Below the pieces are notes generated by a model. That model saw only the letters and a program-made list of their open reading frames with translations, did no database searches and was not told the origin of the DNA. Of a stretch of DNA of 64,000 bases, positions 36,791 to 49,036 are shown piece by piece. How positions within the stretch are numbered: position 1 is the stretch's first letter; the number at the start of each line of letters is the position of its first letter. The stretch is from Adiantum capillus-veneris (lineage: Eukaryota; Streptophyta; Polypodiopsida; Polypodiales; Pteridaceae). The position numbers and the translations under genes were made by a program. Location of the stretch: the NCBI GenBank assembly GCA_014529385.2, contig CM043942.1, forward strand, positions 36,608,469-36,672,468, given 5' to 3'.

Positions 36791-37504
36791 GAAGGTGAAA
36801 GTCAATCAGTTAAGTTCACCAAAGGAGCAGAGCCAACTCCAAAGGAAGAATCCAAGAACAAAGGTAAACAACAACTAGAGAAAAAGAAGAAGCAATGGCA
36901 ACCAAAAGTTTCTATACAACTGGATTGCTCTTCGACGAGGAACTCTCAACATTGGATAAGGAAGACAAGCAATAATATAACAGCTCAACCTTGGGAAAAA
37001 ACGGAGTCAAAGTTGGTATCGAGACCAAAAAAGGTTGTGCCAGAGAACACAAAGGTGGAAAACAGAGTCTTCAATACCAGACAACAGAGTGATTCCAGAC
37101 AATCAAGGATAGTGAAACAGATTTGGATTCCAAAGAAGTTCATGATGGCACAAAGCTATAGCAAGCAGAAACTCCCTTTCGTACAATCCACGGAAACTCC
37201 TAGGTATTTCAAGGCGAGGAAATCAACACAAAGAAGAAAGCAGGTTTGGGTCGCAAAGAGTTTGTGGCAAGCACAAGCGAAGCGGAAGCAGATTTGGATG
37301 GTGAAAAAGAACAACAAGGTAAAGAAGAATCCATCTACTGATTCTACTACCGAAGTGCCAAAACCAACCCAAAACCCGACCACCAATCCTTCAATCAAAC
37401 AAAGAGCAGCTTTATTGGAAAGATTGTTGTATCATCGCTCTACAATTGCATTGGGAACTTATGACCAAAACAACTACAATGCTTCGCCCACAGACACTCC
37501 ATAG
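36752..37504 (+). CDS. Basic tail with repeated W-V/I-x-K motifs (nested element)
   Basis: A 250-codon frame continuing from PR2, rich in Lys, Gln and Ser. It repeats a short motif: IVKQIWIPKKFM, RKQVWVAKSLWQ, RKQIWMVKKNNK and the weaker KKKQWQPKVS. The outer element (IQIWVSKTT) and third copy (NDQIWVPKRKL, ELVWVPKRERL) repeat it after PR2 too. Similar W-V-P-K text occurs near the zinc finger of some plant copia Gag proteins. A nucleic-acid-binding role is a guess. The frame ends at TAG 37502. Confidence 0.6.
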   Translation: MIDWSSKSVLIKYEGESQSVKFTKGAEPTPKEESKNKGKQQLEKKKKQWQPKVSIQLDCSSTRNSQHWIRKTSNNITAQPWEKTESKLVSRPKKVVPENTKVENRVFNTRQQSDSRQSRIVKQIWIPKKFMMAQSYSKQKLPFVQSTETPRYFKARKSTQRRKQVWVAKSLWQAQAKRKQIWMVKKNNKVKKNPSTDSTTEVPKPTQNPTTNPSIKQRAALLERLLYHRSTIALGTYDQNNYNASPTDTP

Positions 37505-37525
37505 TCGTCCGGGAGGACTCAGACT

Positions 37526-37539
37526 AGGAGGGGGGGAGG
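37526..37539 (+). other. Internal purine tract
   Basis: AGGAGGGGGGGAGG follows GTCGTCCGGGAGGACTCAG-like text at the end of the W-V-x-K tail. The outer element has a homologous tract at 50004. It resembles a central polypurine tract, which would prime a second plus strand, or the stub of an earlier 3' end. Confidence 0.6.
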
Positions 37540-39147
37540 TATATAGGTATACAGGAGCTACAAAGCAGCTACAAGCAAAAAAAAAAAACAAAGAAAAACA
37601 AAAATTATATTACAAGGGCAGTGTTTTACATGATTTTGCAATTTTTATGTTTGATTGCAGATATTGATAATATTTATGCCCTTATATATACCTTGTTTTG
37701 CAACAAGAAGAGATCAAATGATGAATTTGGGTCTCTAGACGTGTAAATATCGCTAAATAAGAGTGTTTTTGGAGCTAAAAAGTGGTAATCCAAGTCCAAA
37801 AATCACAAATAAGTGTATATTCATATACACAGGGTTACCATCTATTTATTGTGTACGTTTGGAATTTTTTGGCTTCAATTTGCTATTTTTCTTTATTTTT
37901 TATGATTTTCTTAATAAAAGTAAAAAAAAAATTAAAAAAAAAGCAGGTGAAATGAGATCGGAAAAAAGAAAAGAATAGACGGTGATGGTCCTAATGACAA
38001 GGGCAACCCATGGTAAAAATTGGGTACAATTCTGAAAAAGTTGCGGAAAGTCCGAAACGGCAGAATTTTGGCAAGTGGACGGAATTCTAAGAAAACAAGT
38101 CAAACGGAGTCCGATTTGGAAAATTTCAGATCCTAAAGCGCATCTCACAACGAGATAGGAGCACATGACAAATTTGGTGGCAAGTGAACCGGGAAGTCCG
38201 AAATTAAGTATTTTTCACATCACTTTCAAGCTCATTCACACTATTACCTTCTTGGAGAAGAGCAGAGAGCCACAGGAGCACAGATCTTCTACGACCTTCT
38301 ACGACTTCTACGAGAGCTCAGAGGACACCAGACATGAGAGGTAGACTCGTTGCCATAAGCTTTTGATGCTTATCATTAACTTTTGTCGCGAAAACTGACC
38401 AAAACCAAGAAACAAGAGCAGACGGGGAATGAGGTAGAATGCTAGGTAGTGGCACAACTGCCTAACCAAACCTTGCAAGAACTTAAATGTGGGTTACCCT
38501 AGTATAGAAGATGGGTTTCTAACACTCAAAGCTCGAGAAAGAACGACTGGAAAAACCCTAGGTCAACAGAGCCTGCAAGAGACAAACAGGAAAAAGTTGT
38601 CGAAACAACACGAAACTTCACAGGAAGTTCAACCACATCAAGGACAATGCAACCATAGAATATCTCCAAGTTTGAATCAAAAAAAGTAGGTCGGAACAAC
38701 CGATTTGGTTGCGGACACACAAAGCATCATTTTGGCATAACGGTTGAAATTGACGACCGAATGAAATGAAACTTCACAAGCAGCTTCAAGTAACTATCGA
38801 TGACTTATGTTTGCAAGCAAAACCCAAAAGAAAGCTGATTCACTTACCGATGGTGAAAAAGACGCTTTCGGGCAACCAAAGGGAGAAAGATGGAGAACGG
38901 GGAGCCAAAGTCAAGTTCAACCAAATAGATGGCTTCACAACATATCCAATGAGCTGGAAATGCAACTCTCGAGAAGAAAAGTTGAAGAAATTGAACTCCA
39001 AGGTAAAAAGACGACTTCGGAGACTGAAATGCCTATAAGGGGGCTTTTTAGCTAAACTGATGACTTTTTAAGTTGAAAACTAGTTAGCAGGGCTTAGGGC
39101 ACTAGCACAAAGCATTCTTTGCACAAAAAGACCAACATTTCAAGAAA

Positions 39148-40157
39148 AGACATCATACGCGTATGATGTCTCACAACATGAATTTCACATCCATTTCAAC
39201 ATTTGAGTGCATAGCCTCATTCCACATGTTATCACATCCTATGAACCAAGTATCATGAGAATTGGAGTTAGAAAACCCAAGGAAAACCAAAAAGACGCAA
39301 AGTAGGCCATAAAATTGATTTTTGGTCCTAATTTTGTCAAAATAACTCCAAACTCATTGAAACTTTGTAGGATTGTTGTTAAACACATCTACAAGCTATC
39401 TGGAACCAAGAAGCACCATTTTCACACAAAAGACATCATACGCGTATGATGTCTATTTGCACTTACAGAGCCAAAATTGCTCATTTGTCATCATACATCC
39501 ATTATATATATCTAATACATGCCACATATGAAATTTGGAACCATTTGGTCAAGAGGATCACCCCATTAGCCCAATTGAGGGAAAATCCTTCACCTAAAGC
39601 CTATTTTTGGCCCAAATCCAACATACTCAAGTCCAAACCAAGATTTGAGTAGGAACAGTCCTTCACTAGTACATGGGGAATCCATAGAACCAATCCCATG
39701 TAAAATTGATGAAAAAGACATCATACGCGTATGATGTCTCCAGAGCCATTTTTAGCCCAAAATCTATCCAAACTTCATACATCCACTGAATAAGCCTATC
39801 TAAAGCCAAATCCAAGCTTATAGAGAAATTTGGTCCAAAAATACACTAAAAGACATCATACGCGTATGATGTCTCACTATGTGATTTTGGCACCTCAGGG
39901 CTTCAACCACCAAACAGAAGTGATCTACATGCCATTTGAAAGTGAACCACCAAGTTTTATCCAATTTGGATCATAAAATCCAATTCCCTTTCAAAATTTT
40001 GCCAAGAGCCGGAACTGGACTAAATTGGCCAAAACTTGACCAAATGGGATCCAAACTCAAATCCAAGCATATGATAATCATGTATACACTATCAGCTACA
40101 AGCACAACCAATATGAAGTCATTTTGACACAAAAGACATCATACGCGTATGATGTCT
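39148..40157. repeat. Downstream palindrome cluster (5 perfect copies)
   Basis: Perfect 24-nt palindromes AGACATCATACG plus reverse complement at 39148-39171, 39431-39454, 39716-39739, 39851-39874 and 40134-40157. Spacing is 283, 285, 135 and 283 bp. The DNA between copies is only loosely similar, while the palindromes are identical. Confidence 0.98.
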
Positions 40158-40323
40158 CCAGCATGATTTTGAGCCCATTTTGCATATTTTTTCACCTACC
40201 TTGCATCCTTAGGCCCTGAATAGCTCATGTTTCAATTTTCAAGTCATTTGGATAGTTAAAAGCTTCATTTCGGCTTTCAGTACTAAAAAGACGCTAACTT
40301 CTGAAATTGGAGTTACAGGATCC

Positions 40324-43300
40324 ATGGATTCCACCAAGTCATCGGCAACGAAGAGAAAAAGACCGACAATCAAAGATGCTATTGCAGAAGCGGAACCATT
40401 TGACATTCCAGCAGAAACCCTCAAGCCAACCAAAACTTGGGTGGAGGAAGTAGTATTGGAGAAAGAGGGAATAAAGATCTACCAGGGGACTTTCAGAGAT
40501 CCTCAAGGGCAAGTGGTGGATGTACCGATGATCCCACAGGAATTGGTAGATTTTAGCAGGTCAGAAGACATCAGCAGGTACCTGGAAAGGGCAAACTTGC
40601 ACAATTTCTTCACCTCGAGACCATCAGGTGTGGATACAAGAAGAGTGTACGAGTTGGCAACATCCATTCAGAAGGATGGAAAGCCACATTGACAGCCATG
40701 GATGGAGAGAAGGTAGAAGTACAGATCACTCCACAGCTAATTGCAGACGCATTGAAGCTGCACAACAAAGGGAGCTCGGTCAGGGAAAGAAGGGAGGCCA
40801 TAGAGGTCTATGGGCCCAAGAAACAGAATGCGACCTATGGAGATATGAAGGACCCAAGAGCGGCAACCCTTTGCCGACTGTACAACCAATTTCTTCATGT
40901 TTGTAGTAAAAGACCGCAAAAGTATACGACACCACCCCATGCCATTGCGACCACCATCACATGGGCATTAAAGAGCAATATGCCAAAAGAGGTGAATTAC
41001 GCTCAACACATCCACGAGCAAGTAATTGCCATGCACAACGAGAAGCCAAAATACATAGGAGGAGCGGAAATTCTGACAAGAATAGCTTATGAAGCTATTG
41101 GAGCTAGAGATCAGTGGCCAAAGGCTCCCTCTCAGAATGAACAGCCCGAAGTATCCAAGAGGGCATCCACAAGAGCACGCCGGAAACTAGAAGTAGTTTC
41201 AGAACCTGAAGAGGATGTGGACGAGCCACTTAAGAAGAAAGTAAAGAAGAAGGTTGCTCCCAAGCAAACCAAAAGTCATAAAGCGGCAAGAATGGAAAGA
41301 TTAGTGGAGTAGTTGAGAGCGAAAAGATCTCTAAAGGGTGACTTTGAAGAAAAGTGGGTGCCAGACCCCACTAAAGTCGGAACTAGCTCGGCCAGGCCAC
41401 ATATTGATCAATACGATCAATATATTAAAGCTTATGAGGAGTTAGAGGCTATTTTGGAGCAGCAAACTGTCGAGCCATACACTGAAGAGGAGGTACAGCA
41501 ATTAAAAGCTGAGCTGAAAAAAGACGACAAGGGGAAAAGGAAAGTAGATGGGTCTACTAAGCCTCAAGAGAAAGATGGGCAAGCCGACAAAGGGAAAGCC
41601 AAGGAAGATGAGGACAAACATCCCTCTATGACTGATGTACCAAGCCCGAAGAAGACGGAAAAAATTGTGGAAGAGACCACAGTAGAGGTGGACACATATG
41701 TTTTGGAAAAGCCAGAAGCCGAGACCAAAGAAAAGAAGATAGATCTAGTTCAGCAAAAGAGAAATGATTATGAGGATCTGGTAGAGATAGGATACACCGA
41801 AGAAGAGGCCCTTGAGGCAGTTTATGGGATCACCCTACAAAAACAAGATGAACGGAGAGGGACGGAGAAAAAGACAAAGAGTAAAAAAGAAAGTGAAGAG
41901 AAACTGGACGAACCGAAAATACTAGAAGAGCCAAAGCCAGTGGAGGTGGTGGCGGAAAGAGCTTTAGAGTTGACAGATGATGATGAAAAAGACATGCACA
42001 TGGTGCATGAACTGCTCAGCAAGATAAAAGAAAGGTCCAAGGAAAAGGAAGTAGAGATTGAGACAGCCAAACAAAGGGAAGCGGAGTTGCAGAGAAATTT
42101 AGAGAATGCTATGACTGAATCTGAAAGTCATAAAGCATCACTCTATGACGCGGAAAACGAGAGAGACGGCTTGATACTCCAACTAGCCGAGGCTTCAAGA
42201 GAAGTAACAAGTGCACAGGAAGCAAGGGAGCGGATAGAGGATGAGTTGGAGGCGGCTAAGGATGAGCTCATTGAGCTAAGGGAAAGAGTCGAGCTCCAAG
42301 AAAGAACAATCACTAGACTCAGGTCTACCCCTAGAGCTAGCAGAGCAGGAACCGAACAAGAGGGAGCTATCGTACCAGTTTTGGAAGACCAGGTCCGAAG
42401 CTTACAAAGAGAGCTAAGATTAGAGCAAGTGCAAAGGTTGCACATTGCGGAGGGATCATTGGCCGCAGAGGAGAGGCTCACATTAGAAAATCAAACACTA
42501 CGGACAGAGAATGAGGCCCTCCGCAAACAGCTCCAAGATCTACAAGAGCAACAAAGGAGAGAGACAGAGACACCACAAGAAGAATCAGGTGGAGCAGCCA
42601 TAGAGCTACCAGAAACTGGAGAGGCAACCACAATTGAAGATCCAGCCCTAGCTCAAGAGGTGGCCTCGACTTCAAGAATCTCTGAAGAAGAAGAACAAAG
42701 GCTCCATGACCAAATAGAAAAGTCAGCAGAGGAGAGTGCCAAGGCGGAAATGGAATGGGAGAGGAGACTCCTAATTTCCATTAGACTTCAGGGACTAGAC
42801 ACAAAAGTGCTCCATGAACAGTGGATGCAACCCAGCCTGCCTTTCCCTTTGATGAAATTTGAAGTGCTAAAGACGAAAAAGAGACTAGAAGGGGAGCAGT
42901 ATGTCGCTCTTTACGAAGGCGACATCACAAAGGAGGAACAATCAAAGAAGATAGTAGATTCACAACCTAGATGGAGGAAAGGTTGGCTGAACAAATACCC
43001 AGCCTACCTCATCTACTTGGTGGAGGCACCAAAGGAGATCCGGGAGGATGCAACCTTCTGCCCGGTGCCAAGAGTCAGAAACTGGAAAGAGCATGGCAGG
43101 ATTGCAGAAAAGAAGCCAAATTGGCTTAATTATCCCAGGATGCCAGGACCAAAGGCAGGAGAGAGAATAGGTAAAGCCTACATGGTGAAAACCCTAACGG
43201 GCACCATCAAGCTCTTTACTGGCTCTCCTGACCTTTCATGTGAGATGCTCAAGAAAATCTGCAGGACTCTCTTAGCTTGCATTGAAGTGTTCGCGCCAGA

Positions 43301-43568
43301 TAAAGCCACGACCTCGAGTCTACTATCGATGGCCGACACTGTGTCTGATATGATGTACGATCTTTCATTGCAGCCTTCTCCAAAAGTGTTACACCTCCTA
43401 TACCAAAGGATTATGTTTTTGCCTAGCTTCCACATGCAAACATTCGAAGAAGCTTTCTACACCGGCTTTTTCACCCACGAAAGAAAAATATTCGGCCCAA
43501 CCTTGACCATTGGCAACCTACGATATGAATCACATTTGCAGATGCTCAAGACGACAGGACTTTATTGA
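40324..43568 (+). pseudogene. ORF4: large coiled-coil protein downstream of pol, nested element
   Basis: ATG at 40324 (ATCCATGG context) opens MDSTKSSATKRKRP. One indel near 40685 and one in-frame TAG at 41310 split what was about 1,080 codons. N-terminal globular domain (about residues 60-280): DTRRVYELATSIQKDG, VEVQITPQLIADALKL, TPPHAIATTITWALKS. A Lys/Glu-rich middle with a nuclear-signal-like KKKVKKKVAPKQ follows, then a long coiled coil (about residues 560-760) and a C-terminal domain with EDATFCPVPRVRNW, NWLNYPRMPGP and FEEAFYTGFFTHERKIFG. No signal peptide or membrane helix is visible, so it is not a typical Env. The same domains occur in the outer element. Function is unknown. Confidence 0.8.
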
Positions 43569-43605
43569 CCCAGCATAAAAGTCATGTCAGGGACGACATG
43601 AACGC

Positions 43606-43625
43606 GGGGGGGGGGGGGGGGGGAG
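43606..43625 (+). other. Polypurine tract, nested element
   Basis: Eighteen G then AG abut the 3' LTR. Preceded by GTCATGTCAGGGACGACATG, which resembles GTCATGGACGACATAG before the outer element's tract. Confidence 0.9.
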
Positions 43626-44639
<1,014 letters not shown>

Positions 44640-44644
44640 GTCAT
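44640..44644. repeat. Target-site duplication GTCAT (right)
   Basis: Repeats 25496-25500. Behind it the outer protease frame resumes at TTTGAGATGATC. Confidence 0.97.
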
Positions 44645-45375
44645 TTGAGATGATCTTAGGGCGTCCATTCATGAGGGAAGCAAAAATGGTGCATGACTGG
44701 TCCAAAAACCACGTCTACTTACAGTTCCAAGACTCTGTCATTCGAGTTGATCTTTTAAGTGGTCGAACGCATCCTCTAGGAAATAAATTCATCATTGATA
44801 ATCGATCAGACACAACAATTCACTCAGCTCCATTACAGTATTGTTACACGTGTAACGAAGACACGGATATTGGGGAGAACTCTCCTTATATGGATATCCT
44901 ACCCGGAATGGCTGAGTCAGACAATGTCGATTGGGTACACCTAGCGGCAACTATAGATACATGGGGAGCTAGAGGAACAACCTGGGTAACACCAGATGGG
45001 GAAGAGATACCACACATTGCACCAGTAAACATGTTAGGTGTAGCGCATGTAACATCCGATGATAAGAAAGAGGCACACCTACCTGAGAGTGAAACTGATG
45101 ATTCCTCAAAGGCTTCAGGCCAATACACATTAGAAACGGAATCTCAGGGAGAAATGGATTCAGAACTTGAGGAAACATCGAGTGAACCAAGTATAGAAAC
45201 TAAACACTCAAGGCCTAGTACGACCATCTATGGTAATTTATATGAGAGTGAAGAAGATACAAGCGAAGACCTATCAGGCGAGTCAAGTTCAAACATTTAC
45301 CAAAATCAAAACCTTAACAAGAAACAAAGGTCATATAAGAGACGACGATATCGAGCAAATGTGAGAGCAGGATAA
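44645..45375 (+). pseudogene. C-terminal half of protease and acidic linker, outer element
   Basis: Continues the protease from 25500: FEMILGRPFMREAKMVHDW carries the second protease block with its LG motif intact. An acidic, Ser/Thr-rich linker follows (NVDWVHLAATIDTWGARG, then many E, D and S), ending in the basic KKQRSYKRRRYRANVRAG and TAA at 45375. The stop lies where the minus copy and the nested element also stop. Confidence 0.85.
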
Positions 45376-45649
45376 ACAAGGAAAGATCTACTGTAGAATG
45401 GCTTAGCTATCTAGGGGCATGTGATGCTCATCGAAAGCTAGTAGACAATTGGGGTGAACATCTCCAGAGTGTCATGTGGTTACAGAGCCGAAATTGAGTC
45501 GAACTATAAGAAGACGTCAAAACCGAGAGTTAGCACAACAACAAAAGGAGGCAGAACTAAAAGAAAGGTCTCTGTCAGGACAAGAGCTTGCTGACTTACA
45601 TACGGCTCCTGAACATTTTAAATCTTATACCACGGGGGAGTGAAAGGTT
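45376..45649 (+). other. Protease-RT junction, outer element
   Basis: Stops in the pol frame (for example near 45498 and at 45643) separate the protease frame from RT. Part of it is open in the RT frame from about 45500 (ELADLHTAPEHFKSYTTGE). No single splice pair stands out by eye. Confidence 0.45.
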
Positions 45650-48623
45650 GTGTATGCCAAAGCCCAACAAATACCTACCAATGGAAGCAGTGGAGTCTAT
45701 GATGGTCCAGCGGTAGTTAAAGAGATAGAATTAGCAGAACCAGATGAGGAGTCTAAACCAGTCTTTATTGCTCAAGACCTTACCGAAACTGAAGAGACTG
45801 TACTTAAGGAGCTCCTCAAGGAATACAAGGATATCTTTGCTTGGACATATCATGACATGAAGGGCGTTCCACCTTCTGTGGTGCAACATACAATTCCCAT
45901 GATCAACATTGCTAAACCCGTCCAGCAACAACCCTATCCAATGAATCCTAAGTACGTCAAAATTGTACAAGAGGAGATTGAAAAACTTATCCAATGTGGA
46001 TTCATATACCCTATTGAGCACTCAGAATGGGTTTTTCCAATAGTCATTGTGCCAAAAAAGAATGGGAAACTAAGAGTGTGCGTGGACCTCAAGAAAGTTA
46101 ATGCAGCTACTAGGAGAGATCATTATCCCTTGCCATATTCAGAACATGTGCTTGAAAGAGTTGCGGGCAAGGAAGCTTATAGCTTTTTAGATGGGTACTC
46201 TGGTTACAATCAAATCACAATTTCATTAGAGGACCAAGCTAAAACTGCTTTTATCACAGAGTTTGGAGTGTTTGCATTTCGTGTTATGGCTTTTGGATTA
46301 ACAAATGCCCCTGCTACATTCCAACGATTAATAAACACTGCGTTTAAAGAATTTCTAAGGGAGTTTTGTGAAGCTTTCCTAGACGACCTTTGTGTTTATT
46401 CTTCTTGGGAGAAGCATTTGTTATATCTACGAAAAATATTTGAAAGGTGCAGATTTTATCGCATCTCATTGAACCCTTTCAAATGCCAATTTTGGGTTAA
46501 GCATGGAGTCATTCTAGGACATATAGTGTCCAAGAACGGGATATCCACAGATGAGAGTAAGATTAAAGCCATTGCCGATTTGCCACCACCTACGAACTAT
46601 AAAGGAGTTCAAAGATTTATGGGCCAGGTTGGTTATTATCGAAGGTTTATTTTAAACTTTTCCGAGATAGCGCGTCCATTGTACAAGTTTCTTATCGAGT
46701 TTCACTGAACGGAAGAATGTCATCAATCTTATGAGTTATTAAAGAAGGCCCTAACAAGTGCTCCAATCATGCGAACACCTGATTGGAATGTACCTTTTCA
46801 TGTGCATATTGATGCATCAAACTTTTCTATTGGGTGTGTTCTAACTCAACCAGGAGAACATAAATTTGACTACCCTATTAGCTTTGCAAGTCGCCAATTA
46901 AATGATGCCGAGATGAACTACACTACTACAGAGCGCAAAGGTCTAGCTATGATTTACGCAGTAAAGAAATTTTGCTATTACCTTCTTGCTACCAAGTTTG
47001 TGTTTTATGTTGATTATCAAGCATTGCTATATTTGGTAAACAAGCCATGTTCCACAGGTCCAATTACACGATGGTTGTTAATTCTTCTTGAGTTTGACTT
47101 CACCGTTGTTGTGAGGCCTGGGAGGAAACATGTCATGGCGGATCATTTATCTCGTATCCCTAATGGCGAAGCTCCTACGGGGGTTGATGATGTTGCCTGA
47201 TACTCCTTTGTTCATTGTTGAGACAATGCCTGAATGGAGTGAAAAGATTGTTAACTTCTTAGTTAATGGTTTTCCACCCAAAGAGTTGCGAAAAGATATA
47301 GCTCGAAAACTAATCAAGGAATGCGAACCCTATTGCTTACTAGCTGGAACTCTCTATAAGAGAGGAAAAGATGATGTTCTTAGACGCTGTGCCCGCGAGG
47401 ATGAGTATTTATATATTCTACAAGAGGCACACATGGGCGTAGCTGGTGGTCACTTTTCAGGAAAGTTGACTGCCCAAAAGATCTTACAGTCAGGCTATTG
47501 GTGGCCCCCTCTGTTTAAGGATGCATCACTTTTTGCAAAGGGATGTGATGAATGCCAATGCTTCAAGAAGCCACAAAGAAGGGATAGGATGCCTCTACAT
47601 CCCATCAAGGTAACCCAACCATTTGAAAAGTGGGGCTTAGACTTCGTAGGACCGATTAGTCCGGTTGCACGTAACACGCAATCACGATATATCATTGTGG
47701 CTACCGACTATGTAACCAAATGGGCTGAAGCAAAAGCAACATGAAAGGCGGATGCAAAAACAACAGCTAAGTTCCTCTTTGAGAACATTATCACACGTTT
47801 TGGATGCCCCTTTGAACTTGTGAGTGACAATGGAACTCATTTTATAAATGAAGTAATAAAAGAACTCACATCAAACTTCATGATATCTCACCACAAGTCT
47901 ACACCCTATTATCCCCAAGCAAATGGCCAAGCTGAGAGTACCAACAAAACTCTCATCTCCATTTTGACAAAGACAGTTGAGGCTCATTGCACTGATTGGG
48001 ACCTAAAGCTTACATCAACTTTATGGGCTTATCGTACTGCGTATAAAGTTGCTATTAATTGCACACCGTTTAAGATGGTGTATGGCCAAGAAGCAGTTAT
48101 GCCATGGGAGTTTGTCATTCCTAGTCTTCGAGTAGCTTCTCAAGAAGGTTGGGATGGTAACCCCTTAGTGGAGCGATTATATATCCTAGAAAGGCTAGAT
48201 GAAGAGAGGCAATTAGCTGTGCGAAATGCTCTAGTGGAGAAGGATAGGAGAAAGAAGTGGTTTGATAGCCATTTAAAGGATAAAGACATCAAGGTTGGTG
48301 ATAAAGTTCTTATGTATGGGGTACGTAATGAAAAGAAGAAATTGAAATACGCTGGTAAGGGACCATATCGAGTGTGTGAAATTACCCCGCAAGGTACCAT
48401 TCGTGTGGAGACTCTAGATGGAGTTGAAACCATTGGATTCCTTAATGGGAGTAAATTCAAAAGATATTATGATCCTCTAAACCAGGAAGAGTTGCAAGCA
48501 TCCATCAAAAGAAGGCTGCCAAGGAACAAGCAGAGCTTAGAAAAATCCAAGCAAGAGTTGAGGCTCGAGAACGACAACACAAGAATCAACAAATACCTAT
48601 TCCCATCAACACCATGGAAATAG
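45650..48623 (+). pseudogene. RT-RNase H-integrase, outer element
   Basis: RT: QHTIPMINIAKPVQQQPYP, VPKKNGKLRVCVDLKKVN, YSFLDGYSGYNQI, GLTNAPATFQRL and catalytic FLDD at 46376-46387. RNase H: HVHIDASNFSIG, NYTTTERKGL and VDYQALLYL (H of the usual DHQ is Y). Integrase: HMGVAGGH and CDEC, DFVGPI with [39 protein letters not shown] complete. Breaks: TGA for Trp at 46706, a two-base loss near 47190, TGA at 47742 where related copies have Arg. The C-terminal SH3-like block (KLKYAGKGPYRVCEITPQG) is intact. The frame's TAG (48621) overlaps the ATG of the next ORF. Confidence 0.93.
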
Positions 48624-48979
48624 ATGACCGACAATGGGAATTTCCAAAAGATGCAGTGTCAACAGATGATGAATGGTTAGATGGAATGGACCTTCGCATC
48701 AAAGTACAACTCAAGAACCATAGCACAAATGCATTGGTCGATACAGGAGCTAGAGTAAATACAGTCAGTTATTCCACATACAAGAAAGCAACAAGTTATT
48801 CATTGACGGTAGGAATAGCGACTATCAAAGGATGCAACAAGAACCCAAAACCAACATTGGGAATAGTCAACTTGAATGTGATAGTACATGGATGTTCATG
48901 TCCTCATCAGTTTGTATACTTACCAAATCAACACATGAATGAGATGATGATTCTTGGGATCTCATGGATGCGGACGTAG
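48614..48979 (+). CDS. Second retropepsin-like ORF (PR2), outer element
   Basis: ATG at 48614 in ACACCATGG overlaps the end of the integrase frame by 10 bases in the -1 frame. The 121-codon ORF reads DLRIKVQLKNHSTNALVDTG (active-site D-T-G), ARVNTVSYSTYKK, VNLNVIVHGCSCPHQFVYLP and MMILGISWMRT (LG motif), ending at TAG 48977. Beyond it the same frame continues with HWDTNQLKLSLKGGQV. Both aspartic-protease hallmarks are intact. It is the third polypeptide region after Gag and Pol and is conserved in place in all three pol-containing plus copies. Confidence 0.78.
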   Translation: MEIDDRQWEFPKDAVSTDDEWLDGMDLRIKVQLKNHSTNALVDTGARVNTVSYSTYKKATSYSLTVGIATIKGCNKNPKPTLGIVNLNVIVHGCSCPHQFVYLPNQHMNEMMILGISWMRT

Positions 48980-49036
48980 AAGGCAGTACCACATTGGGAT
49001 ACGAATCAGCTCAAGCTATCACTTAAAGGCGGACAA

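Larger units (their letters stand above)
37505..40323 (+). other. Spacer between pol tail and ORF4, nested element; candidate intron
   Basis: No gene in 2.8 kb. It contains the internal purine tract (37526-37539), a TATA-like TATATAGG right behind it, a poly-A-rich stretch (37580-37600 and 37920-37945), a donor-like CATGAGAG/GTAGAC at 38340/38341, five palindromes (39148-40157), and at the end GCTAACTT (branch-point type) with acceptor GTTACAG/GA ending at 40318, five bases before the ORF4 ATG. The matching signals recur in the outer element. Confidence 0.6.

Noticed and set aside
37561-37680. A-rich stretch as a LINE or SINE tail
   Set aside because: No target duplication or LINE/SINE body is adjacent; it lies inside the spacer of the nested element and has a similar partner after the third copy.
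27043-40157. Regularly spaced palindromic repeats as a CRISPR array
   Set aside because: The host is a plant, spacing is 100-260 bp and the intervening DNA is repeat-like; no cas genes. The repeats belong to a retrotransposon leader and spacer.
40324-43568. ORF4 as a retroviral-type envelope protein
   Set aside because: No signal peptide, no transmembrane helix and no fusion-peptide-like stretch are visible; the coiled coil alone is not enough.
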